Notes: generated by a model from the sequence alone, not told the origin. Positions 9,749 to 19,632 are shown, counted from the stretch's first letter. The stretch is 64,000 bases of DNA from Nocardioides marmorisolisilvae (GCF_031656915.1 NZ_CP134227.1:3162001-3226000), one strand, 5' to 3'. Translations and numbers: made by a program.

Positions 9749-11215
9749 ATGCACACCAGCGCACCCACCGGCGCTCCCACCACTCGTGAGCCGCACCCAC
9801 GGCCGGAGTTGATCGTCGGCGTCGCTTGCCTGTGCGGCATCGTCGTCGCGCTCTCCCAGACCATGATCATCCCGCTGGTGCCGAGACTTCCCGAGATCGT
9901 GCACGACAACGCCTCGAACGCGTCGTGGGCGATCACCGCGACCCTGCTGAGCGGTGCGGTCGCCACGCCGATCGCCGGCCGCCTCGGGGACATGTTCGGC
10001 AAACGGCTGATGCTGCTGGTCAGCATGGCGTTCCTGGTGATCGGCTCGGTCGTCAGCGCGCTCTCCTCCGGCCTCGTCGGGATGGTCGCCGGCCGCGCCC
10101 TGCAGGGCCTCGCGATGGGCGCGATCGCGCTGGGCATCAGCGTGCTGCGCGACGAGTTGCCAGCCGACCGCGTGGGCGCAGGCGTCGCACGGATGAGCGC
10201 TACGATGGGCGTCGGCGGGGCGATCGGACTGCCACTCGCTGCATTCATCGCCGACCAGGCGGACTGGCACACGCTCTTCTGGGTGACCGGCGGCCTTGCT
10301 GCGGTCTGCGCCATCGCCGTCGCGATCCTCGTTCCGGAGTCGCCGGTCCGGACGCCGGCCCGCTTCGACTTCGTCGGCGCACTCGGTCTGACCGCCGCGT
10401 TGACCACGCTGCTGCTGGCGATCACCAAGGGCGGCGACTGGGGCTGGGGCGACGGGCTCACCCTGGGCTTGCTGGCCGGCTCGCTGCTGGTGTTCCTGCT
10501 CTGGGGCGCGTGGGAGCTCCGGCGCACGGCGCCCCTGGTGGACCTGCGCATCTCGGCGCGCCCGCAGGTGCTGTTCACCAACATCGCCTCGGTCGCGGTC
10601 GGCTTCGCGATGTACGGCATGTCGCTGATCCCGATCCAGATCCTGATGGCGCCGAAGGTGGCCGGCTACGGGCTGGGTCTGTCGATGACCCAGGCCGGGC
10701 TGCTGATGGCCCCCAGCGGCCTGCTGATGTACCTCTTCTCCTCCGTCGGCGCGCGGATCTCCGCTGCACGGGGTCCGCGCACCAGCCTCGCCGCCGGCAC
10801 CGTGGTCGTCGGGCTCGGCTACGTCTCTGCGCTGTTCCTGCGCAGCTCGGGGTGGGAGATCACGTTGTCGACCGCGATCATCGGGGCAGGTGTCGGCATC
10901 GCGTACGCCGCGATGCCCGCGCTGATCATGGGCGCGGTCCCGATCACCGAGACGGCGGCGGCGAACGGGCTGAACTCGCTGATGCGCTCGGTCGGCACCT
11001 CGCTGTCCTCCGCGGTGGTCAGCGTGGTGCTCGCCCACGAGGTGATCGACCTCGGGCCGGTCGCACTCCCGTCGTATCACGGCTTCACCGTGGCGCTGCT
11101 CATCTCGATCGCCGCCGCGGTCGTGGCGCTGGCCTTCACCGCGCTGATCCCGACCCGACGGCCGGCCGCGCCGGCAGCCGAGCCCGACGGCGCCGCCGAG
11201 CTCGCTGCGGTCTGA
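9749..11215 (+). CDS. MFS transporter (DHA2-like drug exporter)
   Basis: This 488-aa inner-membrane protein has many hydrophobic segments from residue 27 on. The MFS loop motif appears as GRLGDMFGKRLML, and the antiporter-like region as LGISVLRDELPADRVGAGVARMSATMGVGGAIGLPL. A clear AGGAG lies five bases before ATG 9749. It most likely exports a toxic compound that also releases the divergent MarR repressor. The substrate cannot be told from the sequence. Confidence 0.85.
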   Translation: MHTSAPTGAPTTREPHPRPELIVGVACLCGIVVALSQTMIIPLVPRLPEIVHDNASNASWAITATLLSGAVATPIAGRLGDMFGKRLMLLVSMAFLVIGSVVSALSSGLVGMVAGRALQGLAMGAIALGISVLRDELPADRVGAGVARMSATMGVGGAIGLPLAAFIADQADWHTLFWVTGGLAAVCAIAVAILVPESPVRTPARFDFVGALGLTAALTTLLLAITKGGDWGWGDGLTLGLLAGSLLVFLLWGAWELRRTAPLVDLRISARPQVLFTNIASVAVGFAMYGMSLIPIQILMAPKVAGYGLGLSMTQAGLLMAPSGLLMYLFSSVGARISAARGPRTSLAAGTVVVGLGYVSALFLRSSGWEITLSTAIIGAGVGIAYAAMPALIMGAVPITETAAANGLNSLMRSVGTSLSSAVVSVVLAHEVIDLGPVALPSYHGFTVALLISIAAAVVALAFTALIPTRRPAAPAAEPDGAAELAAV

Positions 11216-11247
11216 GCGCTGTCGGCCCACCCGCGCCCTCGAGCAGA

Positions 11248-11268
11248 GTTGAGGGGAATGGACTCAAC
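11248..11268. promoter_or_regulatory. HAIR operator upstream of clpB
   Basis: GTTGAGG-N7-ACTCAAC matches the HspR inverted repeat at 12 of 14 conserved positions and is very like the dnaK site (same ACTCAAC right arm, seven-base spacer). A TTGACG box begins two bases after it. It lies 70 bp before clpB and places clpB in the same regulon as dnaK. Confidence 0.85.
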
Positions 11269-11337
11269 TTTGACGGCGTTGGGTAGACAGTCCTCATTGA
11301 CTCAGGAGGGCGCTCACCCACACCGAAAGGGCCCGAA

Positions 11338-13923
11338 GTGGACGGATCGAAGTTCACCACCCGCAGCGTCGAGGTCGTCAACGCTGCCCACACTCTCGCG
11401 GTCACCGAAGGCAACCCGCAGGTCGAGCCGGTGCATCTGGCCGTCGCCCTGCTGCGCCAGGACCAGGGCATCGCGCCCAACCTGCTCGCCAAGGCCGGTG
11501 CCGACGTCCCCACCTTGGCGAGCCGTCTCGACGAGGCGCTGCACGCGCTCCCCAAGGCGAGCGGCCAGACGATGCAGAACCCCACCACGTCCCCGGCGGT
11601 CACGAGGGTGCTCGCCCGGGCGCTCGACCTGATGGGCGAGATGAAGGACGAGTACATCGCCACCGAGCACCTCCTGCTCGCGCTCGCCCTCGTCGAGAGC
11701 CCGGTGCAGACCGCCCTCTTCAACGCCGGCGCGGGCGCCGACCGGTTGCGCGAGGCGATCAGTGCGGTCCGCGGCGACCGGCATGTCACCAGCCAGGAGG
11801 CGGAGGCGACCTACGAGTCGCTGGAGAAGTACGCCGTCGACCTGACCGCACGAGCCGAGGAGGGCAAGCTCGACCCGGTGATCGGCCGGGACGCTGAGAT
11901 CCGGCGTGTGGTGCAGGTGCTCTCGCGTCGTACCAAGAACAACCCGGTGCTGATCGGCGACCCCGGCGTCGGCAAGACCGCCGTCGTCGAGGGGCTCGCC
12001 CAGCGCATCATTGACGGAGATGTGCCCGACTCACTGAAGGGCCGCCGGCTGCTCAGCCTCGACCTGGCCGCGATGGTCGCCGGCGCGAAGTACCGCGGCG
12101 AGTTCGAGGAGCGGCTCAAGGCCGTGCTCGAGGAGATCAAGTCCTCGGAGGGCCAGGTCATCACGTTCATCGACGAGCTGCACACCGTCGTCGGGGCGGG
12201 CGCGGGCGGCGACTCCGCCATGGACGCCGGCAACATGCTCAAGCCGATGCTGGCCCGCGGTGAGCTGCGGCTGATCGGCGCCACCACGCTGGACGAGTAC
12301 CGCGAGCGGATCGAGAAGGACCCGGCGCTGGAGCGGCGCTTCCAGCAGGTCTTCGTCGGCGAGCCGAGCGTCGAGGACACCGTGGCGATCCTGCGGGGGC
12401 TGCAGGAGAAGTACGAGGCCCATCACGGCGTGAAGATCACCGACGCCGCCCTGGTCGCCGCCGCGATGCTCTCCGACCGCTACATCAGCGGGCGGCAGCT
12501 GCCGGACAAGGCGATCGACCTCATCGACGAGGCCGCCTCCCGGCTCCGGATGGAGATCGAGTCGTCGCCGGTCGAGGTCGACGAGCTCCGTCGCACCGTG
12601 GATCGGATGAAGATGGAGGAGCTCGCCCTCGAGCGCGAGACCGACGAGGCCTCGGTCGAGAGGTTGCGCCGGCTCCGTCAGGAGCTTGCCGACCGCGAGG
12701 AGGAGCTGCGCGGACTCGAGGCCCGGTGGGCGAAGGAGAAGGCCGCGCTGGAGGGCTCCGGCGAGCTGCGCAAGCAGATGGACGAGCTGCGCGTCGAGGC
12801 AGACCGGCTGCAGCGCGCCGGCGACCTGGCGGCCGCATCGGAGATCCTCTACGGGCGGATCCCCGAGCTGCAACAGCAGATCGAGGCGGTCGACGAGGCG
12901 GAGAGCGCGAGCGGCGCAGAGCGGATGGTCAACGAGGAAGTCGGCCCGACCGAGATCGCCGACGTGGTCGAGGCCTGGACCGGCATCCCCACCGGCCGGC
13001 TGCTCGAGGGCGAGACCGCGAAGCTGCTCCGGATGGAGGAGATCATCGGTGAGCGGCTGATCGGCCAGCAGGCTGCGGTCACCGCGGTCAGCGACGCCGT
13101 ACGGCGCAGCCGCGCCGGCATCGCCGACCCGAACCGGCCGACCGGCAGCTTCTTGTTCCTGGGCCCCACCGGCGTCGGCAAGACCGAGCTGGCGAAGTCG
13201 CTGGCCGACTTCCTCTTCGACGACGAGCGAGCGATCGTACGGATCGACATGAGCGAGTACGCCGAGAAGCACAGCGTGGCCCGACTCATCGGTGCCCCTC
13301 CGGGCTATGTGGGGTACGACGAGGGCGGCCAGCTGACCGAGGCGGTCCGCCGGCGCCCCTACTCGGTCGTCCTCCTCGACGAGGTCGAGAAGGCGCACCC
13401 CGAAGTCTTCGACATCCTGCTCCAGGTGCTCGACGACGGCCGGCTCACCGACGGGCAGGGCCGCACGGTCGACTTCCGCAACACGCTGCTGATCCTCACC
13501 AGCAACCTCGGCTCGCAGTTCCTGGTCGACCCGGTGCTGGACGAGGCGCAGAGGCACGACTCGGTGATGAGTGTGGTGCGGCAGGCGTTCAAGCCCGAGT
13601 TCCTCAACCGGCTCGACGAGATCGTGATGTTCGACGCGCTGGGCAAGGACGAGCTGGCGCACATCGTCGACCTCCAGCTGAAGGCGTTCGACGCGCGATT
13701 GGCGCCCCGACGGATCAGCGTCACCGTGACCGACGAGGCGGGGCGCTGGCTGACCGAGAACGGCTACGACCCGGCGTACGGCGCCCGCCCGCTGCGCCGG
13801 CTGGTGCAGACGGCCATCGGCGACCCGCTCGCCCGGATGCTGATCGCCGGGCAGGTGCTCGACGGCCAGCACGTGGAGGTCGACCGTGAGGGCGACGGCC
13901 TGGCGATGAAGGTCATCGGCTGA
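11338..13923 (+). CDS. clpB: ATP-dependent disaggregase ClpB
   Basis: This 861-aa Hsp100 ATPase threads aggregated proteins through its hexamer together with DnaK/DnaJ/GrpE. The Clp N-domain repeats lie in residues 1-145. The first AAA module has [11 protein letters not shown], and the coiled-coil middle domain covers about 400-525 ([18 protein letters not shown]). The second AAA module has [16 protein letters not shown] 11338 is preceded by GAAAGG. The HAIR operator upstream ties it to HspR. Confidence 0.97.
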   Translation: MDGSKFTTRSVEVVNAAHTLAVTEGNPQVEPVHLAVALLRQDQGIAPNLLAKAGADVPTLASRLDEALHALPKASGQTMQNPTTSPAVTRVLARALDLMGEMKDEYIATEHLLLALALVESPVQTALFNAGAGADRLREAISAVRGDRHVTSQEAEATYESLEKYAVDLTARAEEGKLDPVIGRDAEIRRVVQVLSRRTKNNPVLIGDPGVGKTAVVEGLAQRIIDGDVPDSLKGRRLLSLDLAAMVAGAKYRGEFEERLKAVLEEIKSSEGQVITFIDELHTVVGAGAGGDSAMDAGNMLKPMLARGELRLIGATTLDEYRERIEKDPALERRFQQVFVGEPSVEDTVAILRGLQEKYEAHHGVKITDAALVAAAMLSDRYISGRQLPDKAIDLIDEAASRLRMEIESSPVEVDELRRTVDRMKMEELALERETDEASVERLRRLRQELADREEELRGLEARWAKEKAALEGSGELRKQMDELRVEADRLQRAGDLAAASEILYGRIPELQQQIEAVDEAESASGAERMVNEEVGPTEIADVVEAWTGIPTGRLLEGETAKLLRMEEIIGERLIGQQAAVTAVSDAVRRSRAGIADPNRPTGSFLFLGPTGVGKTELAKSLADFLFDDERAIVRIDMSEYAEKHSVARLIGAPPGYVGYDEGGQLTEAVRRRPYSVVLLDEVEKAHPEVFDILLQVLDDGRLTDGQGRTVDFRNTLLILTSNLGSQFLVDPVLDEAQRHDSVMSVVRQAFKPEFLNRLDEIVMFDALGKDELAHIVDLQLKAFDARLAPRRISVTVTDEAGRWLTENGYDPAYGARPLRRLVQTAIGDPLARMLIAGQVLDGQHVEVDREGDGLAMKVIG

Positions 13924-13935
13924 GCAACGACCGCG

Positions 13936-13968
13936 AGCCGGGCCGGTGCTCTCAGGGCTGGCCCGGCT
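13936..13968. terminator. Hairpin between clpB and the convergent AhpD-like gene
   Basis: AGCCGGGCC (13936-13944) pairs perfectly with GGCCCGGCT (13960-13968) across a 15-nt loop. It lies between two convergent genes and runs into the last codons of the minus-strand gene. There is no T-run, as is common for actinobacterial terminators. Confidence 0.45.
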
Positions 13969-14446
13969 GGTAGTCGCCGGCGGCCTGCCGGGTGCTGATC
14001 GCCATCCGGTTCCAGCCGTTGATGGTGACGATGGCCATCAGGACCTGGCCGAGCTCGGGCTGGGAGAACACTCGAGCGGCCTCGTCCCAGACGTCGTCGG
14101 GCACGTGGGTGTCCGCCACCCGCGTGACCGCCTCGGTGAGGGCGAGCGCGGCGCGCTCACGGTCCGTGTAGATCGGGAGCTCCCGCCAGGCGCTGAGACC
14201 GTAGAGGCGCTGCTCGGTCTCGCCGGCGGCTCGCGCGTCCTTGGTGTGCATGTCGATGCAGAACGCGCAGCCGTTGATCTGGGACGCGCGCGTCTTGACC
14301 AGCTCGTAGAGGGTCGGGTCGATGCCGGAGCGGCGTACGGCGGTCTCCAGGTGGAGGTAGGCCTTGTAGAGGTCCGGTGCGGCCTCGTCGAGCGGGAGCC
14401 GGGGCGGGTCGACGGGTGCCGGGTTGACGGCTGTAGCAGTGCTCAT
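13952..14446 (-). CDS. AhpD-like carboxymuconolactone decarboxylase family protein
   Basis: This 164-aa alpha-helical protein of the AhpD/CMD superfamily has the redox motif CAFCIDMHTKDAR, with the Cys-x-x-Cys and downstream His of peroxidase-active members. It probably reduces peroxides or serves as a thiol-dependent redox partner. The start ATG lies six bases after TACGTT, so the transcript is probably leaderless. Family members are diverse, and the partner reductant is not identifiable here. Confidence 0.85.
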   Translation of the reverse strand: MSTATAVNPAPVDPPRLPLDEAAPDLYKAYLHLETAVRRSGIDPTLYELVKTRASQINGCAFCIDMHTKDARAAGETEQRLYGLSAWRELPIYTDRERAALALTEAVTRVADTHVPDDVWDEAARVFSQPELGQVLMAIVTINGWNRMAISTRQAAGDYQPGQP

Positions 14447-14452
14447 GATCCG

Positions 14453-14458
14453 AACGTA
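14453..14458 (-). promoter_or_regulatory. -10 box, leaderless AhpD-like gene
   Basis: TACGTT is followed by six bases and the ATG at 14446 on the minus strand, the spacing expected when transcription starts at the start codon. Confidence 0.55.
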
Positions 14459-14540
14459 CGCCTCGTCCTGGGGTCGGCAAACGCAGGTCCCGGGCGGTCC
14501 GGGCTGCGCGACCTCACCGCGCTCTTGGTTCAATGGGGGG

Positions 14541-15809
14541 ATGAGCGACGAGCAGCGCAGTGCCCGACCGAGCCAGGTCACCTGGGGCGCGGGCTTCGCC
14601 GTCCTCGGTGGGGCGCTCATGGTGGTCAGTGCCTTTCAAGGCCTGACCGATCTGCGCTCGATCGACACGCGTGCACAGCTCACCAAGGCGCTGGACAGCC
14701 CCGCCGCCCGAGGCCTCGGGGTCACCGTCGAGCAGGCCACCACCGTGATGCACGGCCTGCTCCTGCTCGCGGGGGCTGGCGCCGCGGTGCTCACCGTGCT
14801 GGCCGGGTACGCGCTGCTCGGACATCGCGGCGCCCGGGTCGGGCTGACCGTGCTCGCCGTGGTCGTACTGGTCTCCTCGCTGGCCGTCGACCCGCTGCTC
14901 GGCCTCGGGCTGGCGCTGGCGGTCTCGATGCTGTGGAGCCGGGCGGCCCGGGACTGGTTCGACGGTCGGCCGCCGGCCGTTGCGGACCCGGCCGCATCTG
15001 CGGCGCGCTCCGGCGAACAGCCGGCTCCGGTCCTCGAGTCCGGTGTCGAACCCCCCGAGGAGCCCGACGCGCGGCCGGCCGGACCCCAGCAACCGCCGCC
15101 GACGCACGGCTTCGGTGGACCGGCCCAGCCCGGACCGGCCCAGCCCGGACCGGCGTACCCGGCGCCGCAGTACCCCGCGCCGCAGTACCCGGGTGGTGGC
15201 TACCCGCAGAGCGCGTATCCACAGGCGCCGTACCCCCAGGGCCCGTACCAGCCGCAGCCACACCTCTACGGCCCGCAGCAGGGCGGCCCGCGCCGGGCAC
15301 CCGGCGTGGTGCGGGCGCTCTCGATCGTCACCTGGGTCTTCTCCGGCCTGGCGCTCGCCGGCTTCGTCGTCACCGGCATCGTGCTCTCGGTCGACCAGAA
15401 CGACCTGGTCGACCGGATCACCAGCAAGCCGGAGTACCAGAACCTCTCGCTGGATCGGGGGGAGCTCGTCGCCGCGGTGTGGGGCGTGCTGCTCGTCTTC
15501 GCCGCGTGGTCGCTCATCGCCTGCGTGCTGGCTGCGTTCGTGTGGCGCGGGCACGAGTGGGCGCGCATCCTGCTGGCGGTCAGCGCGGGGGTCACCGCGC
15601 TGTTCTGCCTCGCTGCGATGCCGGTCTCGATCGTGCATCTGATCGCCAGCGCCGTGGTCCTGGGCCTGCTGTTCTCCCCGACCTCGAGCCAGTGGTTCCG
15701 CGACCGACGCAACGGCGTCGGGCTGGCGCCCCAGGCCCCGCAGCAGCGGCCCTCGTCGAGCCAGGGGCCAGGACAGGGACCGGGCCAGGGTCAGCCGCCG
15801 GTCTGGTGA
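14541..15809 (+). CDS. Membrane protein with Pro-rich central linker
   Basis: This 422-aa membrane protein is of unknown function. Helices lie near residues 16-35, 75-100 and 105-135. A cytosolic or external Pro/Gln/Tyr-rich linker (about 160-255, YPAPQYPAPQYPGGGYPQ) follows, then four more hydrophobic segments and a Gln/Pro tail (GPGQGPGQGQPPVW). This layout is common in uncharacterised actinobacterial membrane proteins. The ATG follows a run of six G. It ends 16 bp before the convergent aminotransferase. Confidence 0.7.
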   Translation: MSDEQRSARPSQVTWGAGFAVLGGALMVVSAFQGLTDLRSIDTRAQLTKALDSPAARGLGVTVEQATTVMHGLLLLAGAGAAVLTVLAGYALLGHRGARVGLTVLAVVVLVSSLAVDPLLGLGLALAVSMLWSRAARDWFDGRPPAVADPAASAARSGEQPAPVLESGVEPPEEPDARPAGPQQPPPTHGFGGPAQPGPAQPGPAYPAPQYPAPQYPGGGYPQSAYPQAPYPQGPYQPQPHLYGPQQGGPRRAPGVVRALSIVTWVFSGLALAGFVVTGIVLSVDQNDLVDRITSKPEYQNLSLDRGELVAAVWGVLLVFAAWSLIACVLAAFVWRGHEWARILLAVSAGVTALFCLAAMPVSIVHLIASAVVLGLLFSPTSSQWFRDRRNGVGLAPQAPQQRPSSSQGPGQGPGQGQPPVW

Positions 15810-15825
15810 CGAGACGGCGGCGACG

Positions 15826-16974
15826 TCAGAGCCGGTTCAGCCGACTGAGTCCCTCCTCGAGCACCGCGCGCTCCTTGCAGAACGCCCAGCGGACCAGGTG
15901 GCGGCCCTCGTCCGGGTCGTCGTAGAAGACCTGCGCCGGGATCGCGACCACCCCGGCGCGCTCGGCGAGATGCTGGCAGAACGCCAGCCCGTCCGGCAGG
16001 CCCATCCGTCGTACGTCGGTGGTGATGAAGTAGGTGCCCTCGCAGACATTCACGTCGACATCGAGGCGGGACAGCCCGGTGCACAACAGGTCGCGGCGCT
16101 CGGCCAGCTCCTTGCGCAGCGCCACGTAGAAGTCCTCGTGGTCATCGAGCGCGGCGGCGATCGCCGGCTGGAACGGCGCCCCGGAGGCGTAGGAGAGCCA
16201 GTTCTTGGCCCCCTCCACGGCGGCGACCAGATCGACCGGCCCGGTCGCCCAGCCGATCTTCCAGCCGGTGAACGAGAAGGTCTTGCCCGAGCTCGAGATC
16301 GTCAGCGTGCGCTCCGACATCCCGGGGAGGGTCGCCAGCGGGACGTGCTCGTGGTCGTCGAAGGTGAGGTGCTCGTAGACCTCGTCGGTCACCACGACGA
16401 GGTCGTGCGCGATCGCCAGATCGGCGACCGCCTGCAGCTCCGCGCGACCGAGAACCGTGCCGGTCGGGTTGTGCGGCGTGTTCAGCAGGATCAGCCGAGT
16501 CCGTGGGCTGATCGCCGCCTCGAGATCCGCACGCTCGAGTCGGAACAGCGGAGCCCGCAGCGTCACCGGCCGCCGTACGCCGCCGGCGAACTGGATCATC
16601 GCCCGGTAGCTGTCGTAGAACGGCTCCAGCACGACGACCTCGTCGCCGGGGTCGACCAGGCCGAGCATCGCGGCCGCGATCGCCTCGGTGGCGCCGGTGG
16701 TGACCACGACCTGCGCTGGCTCGAGCTCGATTCCGTAGTGCCGACGCTGGTGCCGGCGTACGGCATCGAGGAGCTCAGGCGCGCCGTGCCCGGGCGGGTA
16801 CTGGTTGCGACCGGCGCGCATCGCATGGACGGCGACGTCCACCACGGCAGCCGGGCCGCTGACGTCCGGGAAGCCCTGGCCGAGGTTGATCGCACCCGTG
16901 CGCACGGCGAGCGCCGACATCTCCGCGAAGATGGTGCTGCCCACGCCGTCCAGTCGTCGAGCTGACCTGTCCAT
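15826..16974 (-). CDS. Class I/II PLP-dependent aminotransferase
   Basis: This 382-aa fold-type I aminotransferase resembles the MalY/YbdL/DapC-like group. The substrate loop shows as INLGQGFPDVSGP, the central NTPHNPTGTV matches the family, and the PLP lysine lies in SSSGKTFSFTGWKIGW. It may act on methionine/glutamine-type substrates or in the diaminopimelate pathway (N-succinyl-DAP aminotransferase); the sequence alone does not decide. It is divergent from the sortase gene with only 27 bp between the start codons. Confidence 0.85.
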   Translation of the reverse strand: MDRSARRLDGVGSTIFAEMSALAVRTGAINLGQGFPDVSGPAAVVDVAVHAMRAGRNQYPPGHGAPELLDAVRRHQRRHYGIELEPAQVVVTTGATEAIAAAMLGLVDPGDEVVVLEPFYDSYRAMIQFAGGVRRPVTLRAPLFRLERADLEAAISPRTRLILLNTPHNPTGTVLGRAELQAVADLAIAHDLVVVTDEVYEHLTFDDHEHVPLATLPGMSERTLTISSSGKTFSFTGWKIGWATGPVDLVAAVEGAKNWLSYASGAPFQPAIAAALDDHEDFYVALRKELAERRDLLCTGLSRLDVDVNVCEGTYFITTDVRRMGLPDGLAFCQHLAERAGVVAIPAQVFYDDPDEGRHLVRWAFCKERAVLEEGLSRLNRL

Positions 16975-17001
16975 CGCTCCATCGTGCCGCACAATGGGCG
17001 C

Positions 17002-17703
17002 ATGGCCCTCACCACCGACGCTCCTCCGGAGCCTCCCGCGAAGGCGAAGCGCCGCCGGGGACCCGCGTACTGGATCGGCCTGGGCATGCTGCTCGCGGGC
17101 CTGGCGGTGCTCGGCTGGCTGGCCTGGCAGTTCTGGGGCACCACGTGGGAGGCGCACCGCGACCAGCGCAAGAACGTGCAGCTGTTCGAGCGCGGCTCGC
17201 GGCTCACCGATGCCGAGGCCCTGATCCGGATCCCCAGGTTCGGCAAGAAGTACGTCGTGCCCGTGTACGCCGGAGTCAGCGAGGACGTCCTGGCCCGCGG
17301 CTTCGGCCATTTCCCGCACACCGCCGACCCGGGCCAGGTGGGCAACTACGCGCTGGCGGGGCACCGGATCACGCACGGACAGCCGTTGCGCGACATGCCC
17401 GAGCTGCGCCCGGGCGACAAGGTCATCGTGGAGACCCACCGGGCCACCTACACCTACGTCCTCGACACCAACCCCAACGATCTGGTCGTGTCATTCACCC
17501 AGACCTGGGTCCTCGACAAGCACCCGCACAACCCCACCCCGGGCGGAGTGGAGCCAGCGGCGCGCTACCACCGTCTGATCACCCTGACGACCTGCTCGGA
17601 GCTGTTCCACACCGACAACCGGATGATCGCGTTCGGGCACCTCGTCGGCACGAAGAAGCACCCCAGGCACGGCCCACGCCCGCTGCCCACCACGGTCGGC
17701 TGA
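17002..17703 (+). CDS. Class E sortase
   Basis: This 233-aa membrane-anchored transpeptidase attaches surface proteins with LAXTG-type signals to the cell wall. A Lys/Arg-rich start and one membrane segment (YWIGLGMLLAGLAVLGWLAW, about 23-45) precede the sortase barrel. The catalytic His is in ALAGHRITHG, the Cys in LITLTTCSEL and the Arg in TDNRMIAFG. No sortase substrate with a clear LAXTG tail was found in the window, so this is probably a housekeeping copy. Confidence 0.88.
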   Translation: MALTTDAPPEPPAKAKRRRGPAYWIGLGMLLAGLAVLGWLAWQFWGTTWEAHRDQRKNVQLFERGSRLTDAEALIRIPRFGKKYVVPVYAGVSEDVLARGFGHFPHTADPGQVGNYALAGHRITHGQPLRDMPELRPGDKVIVETHRATYTYVLDTNPNDLVVSFTQTWVLDKHPHNPTPGGVEPAARYHRLITLTTCSELFHTDNRMIAFGHLVGTKKHPRHGPRPLPTTVG

Positions 17704-17724
17704 GCCCGCGGCGAGCTCCGCCGG

Positions 17725-17730
17725 TAACCT
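17725..17730 (+). promoter_or_regulatory. -10 box, leaderless pyrE
   Basis: TAACCT is followed by seven bases and then the pyrE ATG. No ribosome binding site is visible. Confidence 0.6.
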
Positions 17731-17737
17731 CCGGGCC

Positions 17738-18265
17738 ATGGACGACGCCACCCTTGCCCGTGACATCGACAGCTGCTGCCGCCTGACCGGAGAGTTCACG
17801 CTGCGCTCCGGGCAGGTGTCGCACGAGTACTTCGACAAGTACCTCTTCGAGTCCCAGCCCGCGCTGCTCGGTCGGGTGGCCGACCAGATGGTCGAGCTGC
17901 TGCCCGAGGGGACCGAGCTGCTCGGCGGGCTCGAGCTGGGCGGGATCCCGATCGTCACCGCGCTCTCGTTCCGCACCGGGTTGCCCGCCCTGTTCGTGCG
18001 CAAGTCGGCCAAGGAGTACGGCACCTGCAAGCTCGCCGAGGGCCCCGAGGTGTCGGGGCGCCGGGTGACCCTGGTCGAGGACGTGATCACCACCGGAGGC
18101 GCCGTACGCGACGCGACCCGCGCGCTGCGCGCTGCCGGCGCCGTCGTCGGCACCGTGGTCTGCGCGATCGACCGCAGCCCCGAGGCGGAGAACCCGCTCG
18201 TCGACGTCGAGCTGGACGTCCGCGCGGTGCTGACGAAGGCTCAGCTCGACGCGGTCAGGAGTTGA
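17738..18265 (+). CDS. pyrE: Orotate phosphoribosyltransferase
   Basis: This 175-aa enzyme converts orotate and PRPP to orotidine monophosphate in de novo pyrimidine synthesis. The PRPP-binding motif is VTLVEDVITTGGAV, and the flexible-loop region is RKSAKEYGTCKLAEG. No other pyrimidine gene is in the window. The last 11 bp overlap the 3' end of the convergent DedA gene. The ATG is placed seven bases after a -10 box, indicating leaderless translation. Confidence 0.93.
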   Translation: MDDATLARDIDSCCRLTGEFTLRSGQVSHEYFDKYLFESQPALLGRVADQMVELLPEGTELLGGLELGGIPIVTALSFRTGLPALFVRKSAKEYGTCKLAEGPEVSGRRVTLVEDVITTGGAVRDATRALRAAGAVVGTVVCAIDRSPEAENPLVDVELDVRAVLTKAQLDAVRS

Positions 18266-18902
18266 CCCCTGACCTCTGGCGGTGCCGCCACGCCTCCCAG
18301 GCCAGCGGGATCGCGGAGAAGGCCAGGATCGCCAGGGTCGCGTAGTCGATGTTGTTCGCCAGCCAGGGCACGGTGTTGCCCAGGAAGTAGCCCAGCAGCG
18401 TGATCACCAGCACCCAGAGCCCGGCCCCGACCGCGCTCCACACGAAGAAGTGCCTGCGGTCCATCCGGATGACGCCGGCGACGACGGTGATGTAGGTCCG
18501 CACGAAGGGCACGAAGCGACCGATCACCAGCGCCTTGCTGCCGTGCTTGTCGAAGAAGGCAGCGGTCTGGTCGAAGTACTTGCGTTTGAGGATGCGTCCC
18601 TCATGCTGCTGCAGTGGTGGACCGACCAGCCGCCCGATCTCGTAGCCCACAACGTTGCCGAGGAAGGCTGCGACCGCGAAGGCCACCAGTGCGAGGTAGA
18701 GGTTCAGGTTCAGCTTGTCGCCGGCGATGAACAGGCCGATCGCGAACAGCAGGGTGTCACCGGGCAGGAACGGGAACAGCAGCCCACACTCCACGAACAC
18801 GATCGCCAGGCTCAGCCAGACGAACTCGGTGTGGAAGTGCCGGAGCAGCCACTCGGGGTCCATCCAGGTGATGCCGAGCAAGTGGGGAAGGGGCGCGATC
18901 AC
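18255..18902 (-). CDS. DedA family membrane protein
   Basis: This 215-aa polytopic membrane protein of the DedA/SNARE-associated family includes members that flip undecaprenyl phosphate or support membrane homeostasis. The typical motifs are present: FVECGLLFPFLPGDTLLF, then GRFVPFVRTYITVVAGV with the conserved Arg residues. GTG 18902 is chosen because TAGGGT lies seven bases before it. A longer in-frame form from 18944 is less likely. The 3' end overlaps pyrE. Confidence 0.88.
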   Translation of the reverse strand: MIAPLPHLLGITWMDPEWLLRHFHTEFVWLSLAIVFVECGLLFPFLPGDTLLFAIGLFIAGDKLNLNLYLALVAFAVAAFLGNVVGYEIGRLVGPPLQQHEGRILKRKYFDQTAAFFDKHGSKALVIGRFVPFVRTYITVVAGVIRMDRRHFFVWSAVGAGLWVLVITLLGYFLGNTVPWLANNIDYATLAILAFSAIPLAWEAWRHRQRSGVNS

Positions 18903-18909
18903 TTGGCAG

Positions 18910-18915
18910 ACCCTA
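18910..18915 (-). promoter_or_regulatory. -10 box, leaderless dedA-like gene
   Basis: On the minus strand TAGGGT is followed by CTGCCAA and GTG 18902. This decides the start codon choice. Confidence 0.6.
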
Positions 18916-18945
18916 TCCGGGCGGACATGAAGACAGGGTGACAAT

Positions 18946-18951
18946 TACTGT
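18946..18951 (+). promoter_or_regulatory. -10 box, leaderless spoU-type gene
   Basis: TACTGT is followed by CTCCAC and the GTG at 18958. It faces the divergent DedA box 30 bp away. Confidence 0.55.
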
Positions 18952-18957
18952 CTCCAC

Positions 18958-19632
18958 GTGGATGCAGAGCCGCGGGCGCCGTACGACCCGATGCCGCACG
19001 GGCCTGCCGAGGTCGGGGTGGGCCCGTGGACCGGGCCGTGGCCGACCGGATCGCACTACGACCCGGACCTGCTTCAGCACGGCGACCGGCGCAACGTCGT
19101 GGACCGCTACCGCTACTGGACGATGGACGCGATCGTCGCGGACCTCGACACCCGGCGGCACGACTTCCACGTCGCGATCGAGAACTGGCAGCACGACTTC
19201 AACATCGGCACGATCGTGCGGACCGCCAACGCCTTCCTCGCCGCGGAGGTGCACATCGTCGGCAACCGACGCTGGAACCGTCGCGGGGCGATGGTGACCG
19301 ACCGGTACCAGCATCTGCGCCACCACGCCGACGTCGCCGACCTCGCGACGTACCTGCACGGCCTCGATGAGCCGGTGAGTCTGCTGGGCATCGACAACCT
19401 GCCCGGCTCTGCGCACCTCGAGACCATGGAGGTCCCGCGCCGGGTCTGCTTCCTCTTCGGGCAGGAGGGGCCGGGACTCTCCGAGGACGCCCGTGCGCGG
19501 GTCGACGGGACCTTCTCGATCGCTCAGTTCGGCTCGACGCGGTCGATCAACGCCTCGGCGGCGGCGGCGATCGCCATGCACACCTGGGTCGTCGAGCACG
19601 CCGACCTCGGCGGCGAGGTGTGGCGCGGCTGA
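18958..19632 (+). CDS. SpoU/TrmH family RNA 2'-O-methyltransferase
   Basis: This 224-aa SPOUT-fold methyltransferase uses S-adenosylmethionine to methylate a ribose in tRNA or rRNA. All three family motifs are visible: NIGTIVRTANAF, CFLFGQEGPGLS and IAQFGSTRSINASAAAAIA. The target nucleotide cannot be told. A homologous gene lies near pyrE in M. tuberculosis as I remember it. The stop codon falls inside the palindrome at 19625-19640. Confidence 0.9.
   Translation: MDAEPRAPYDPMPHGPAEVGVGPWTGPWPTGSHYDPDLLQHGDRRNVVDRYRYWTMDAIVADLDTRRHDFHVAIENWQHDFNIGTIVRTANAFLAAEVHIVGNRRWNRRGAMVTDRYQHLRHHADVADLATYLHGLDEPVSLLGIDNLPGSAHLETMEVPRRVCFLFGQEGPGLSEDARARVDGTFSIAQFGSTRSINASAAAAIAMHTWVVEHADLGGEVWRG

Noticed and set aside
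9737-11230. Long minus-strand frame opposite the MFS gene, and similar long antisense frames at 12031-13872, 38140-40641 and 23595-25106
   Set aside because: They mirror strongly supported genes in a GC-rich genome, are Arg/Asp/His-rich without recognisable domains, and have no promoter or ribosome site.
13946-15925. Plus-strand frame of 659 codons spanning the AhpD-like and membrane-protein genes
   Set aside because: It crosses two genes with clear domains and opposite directions, and its translation is low-complexity Arg/Ala.
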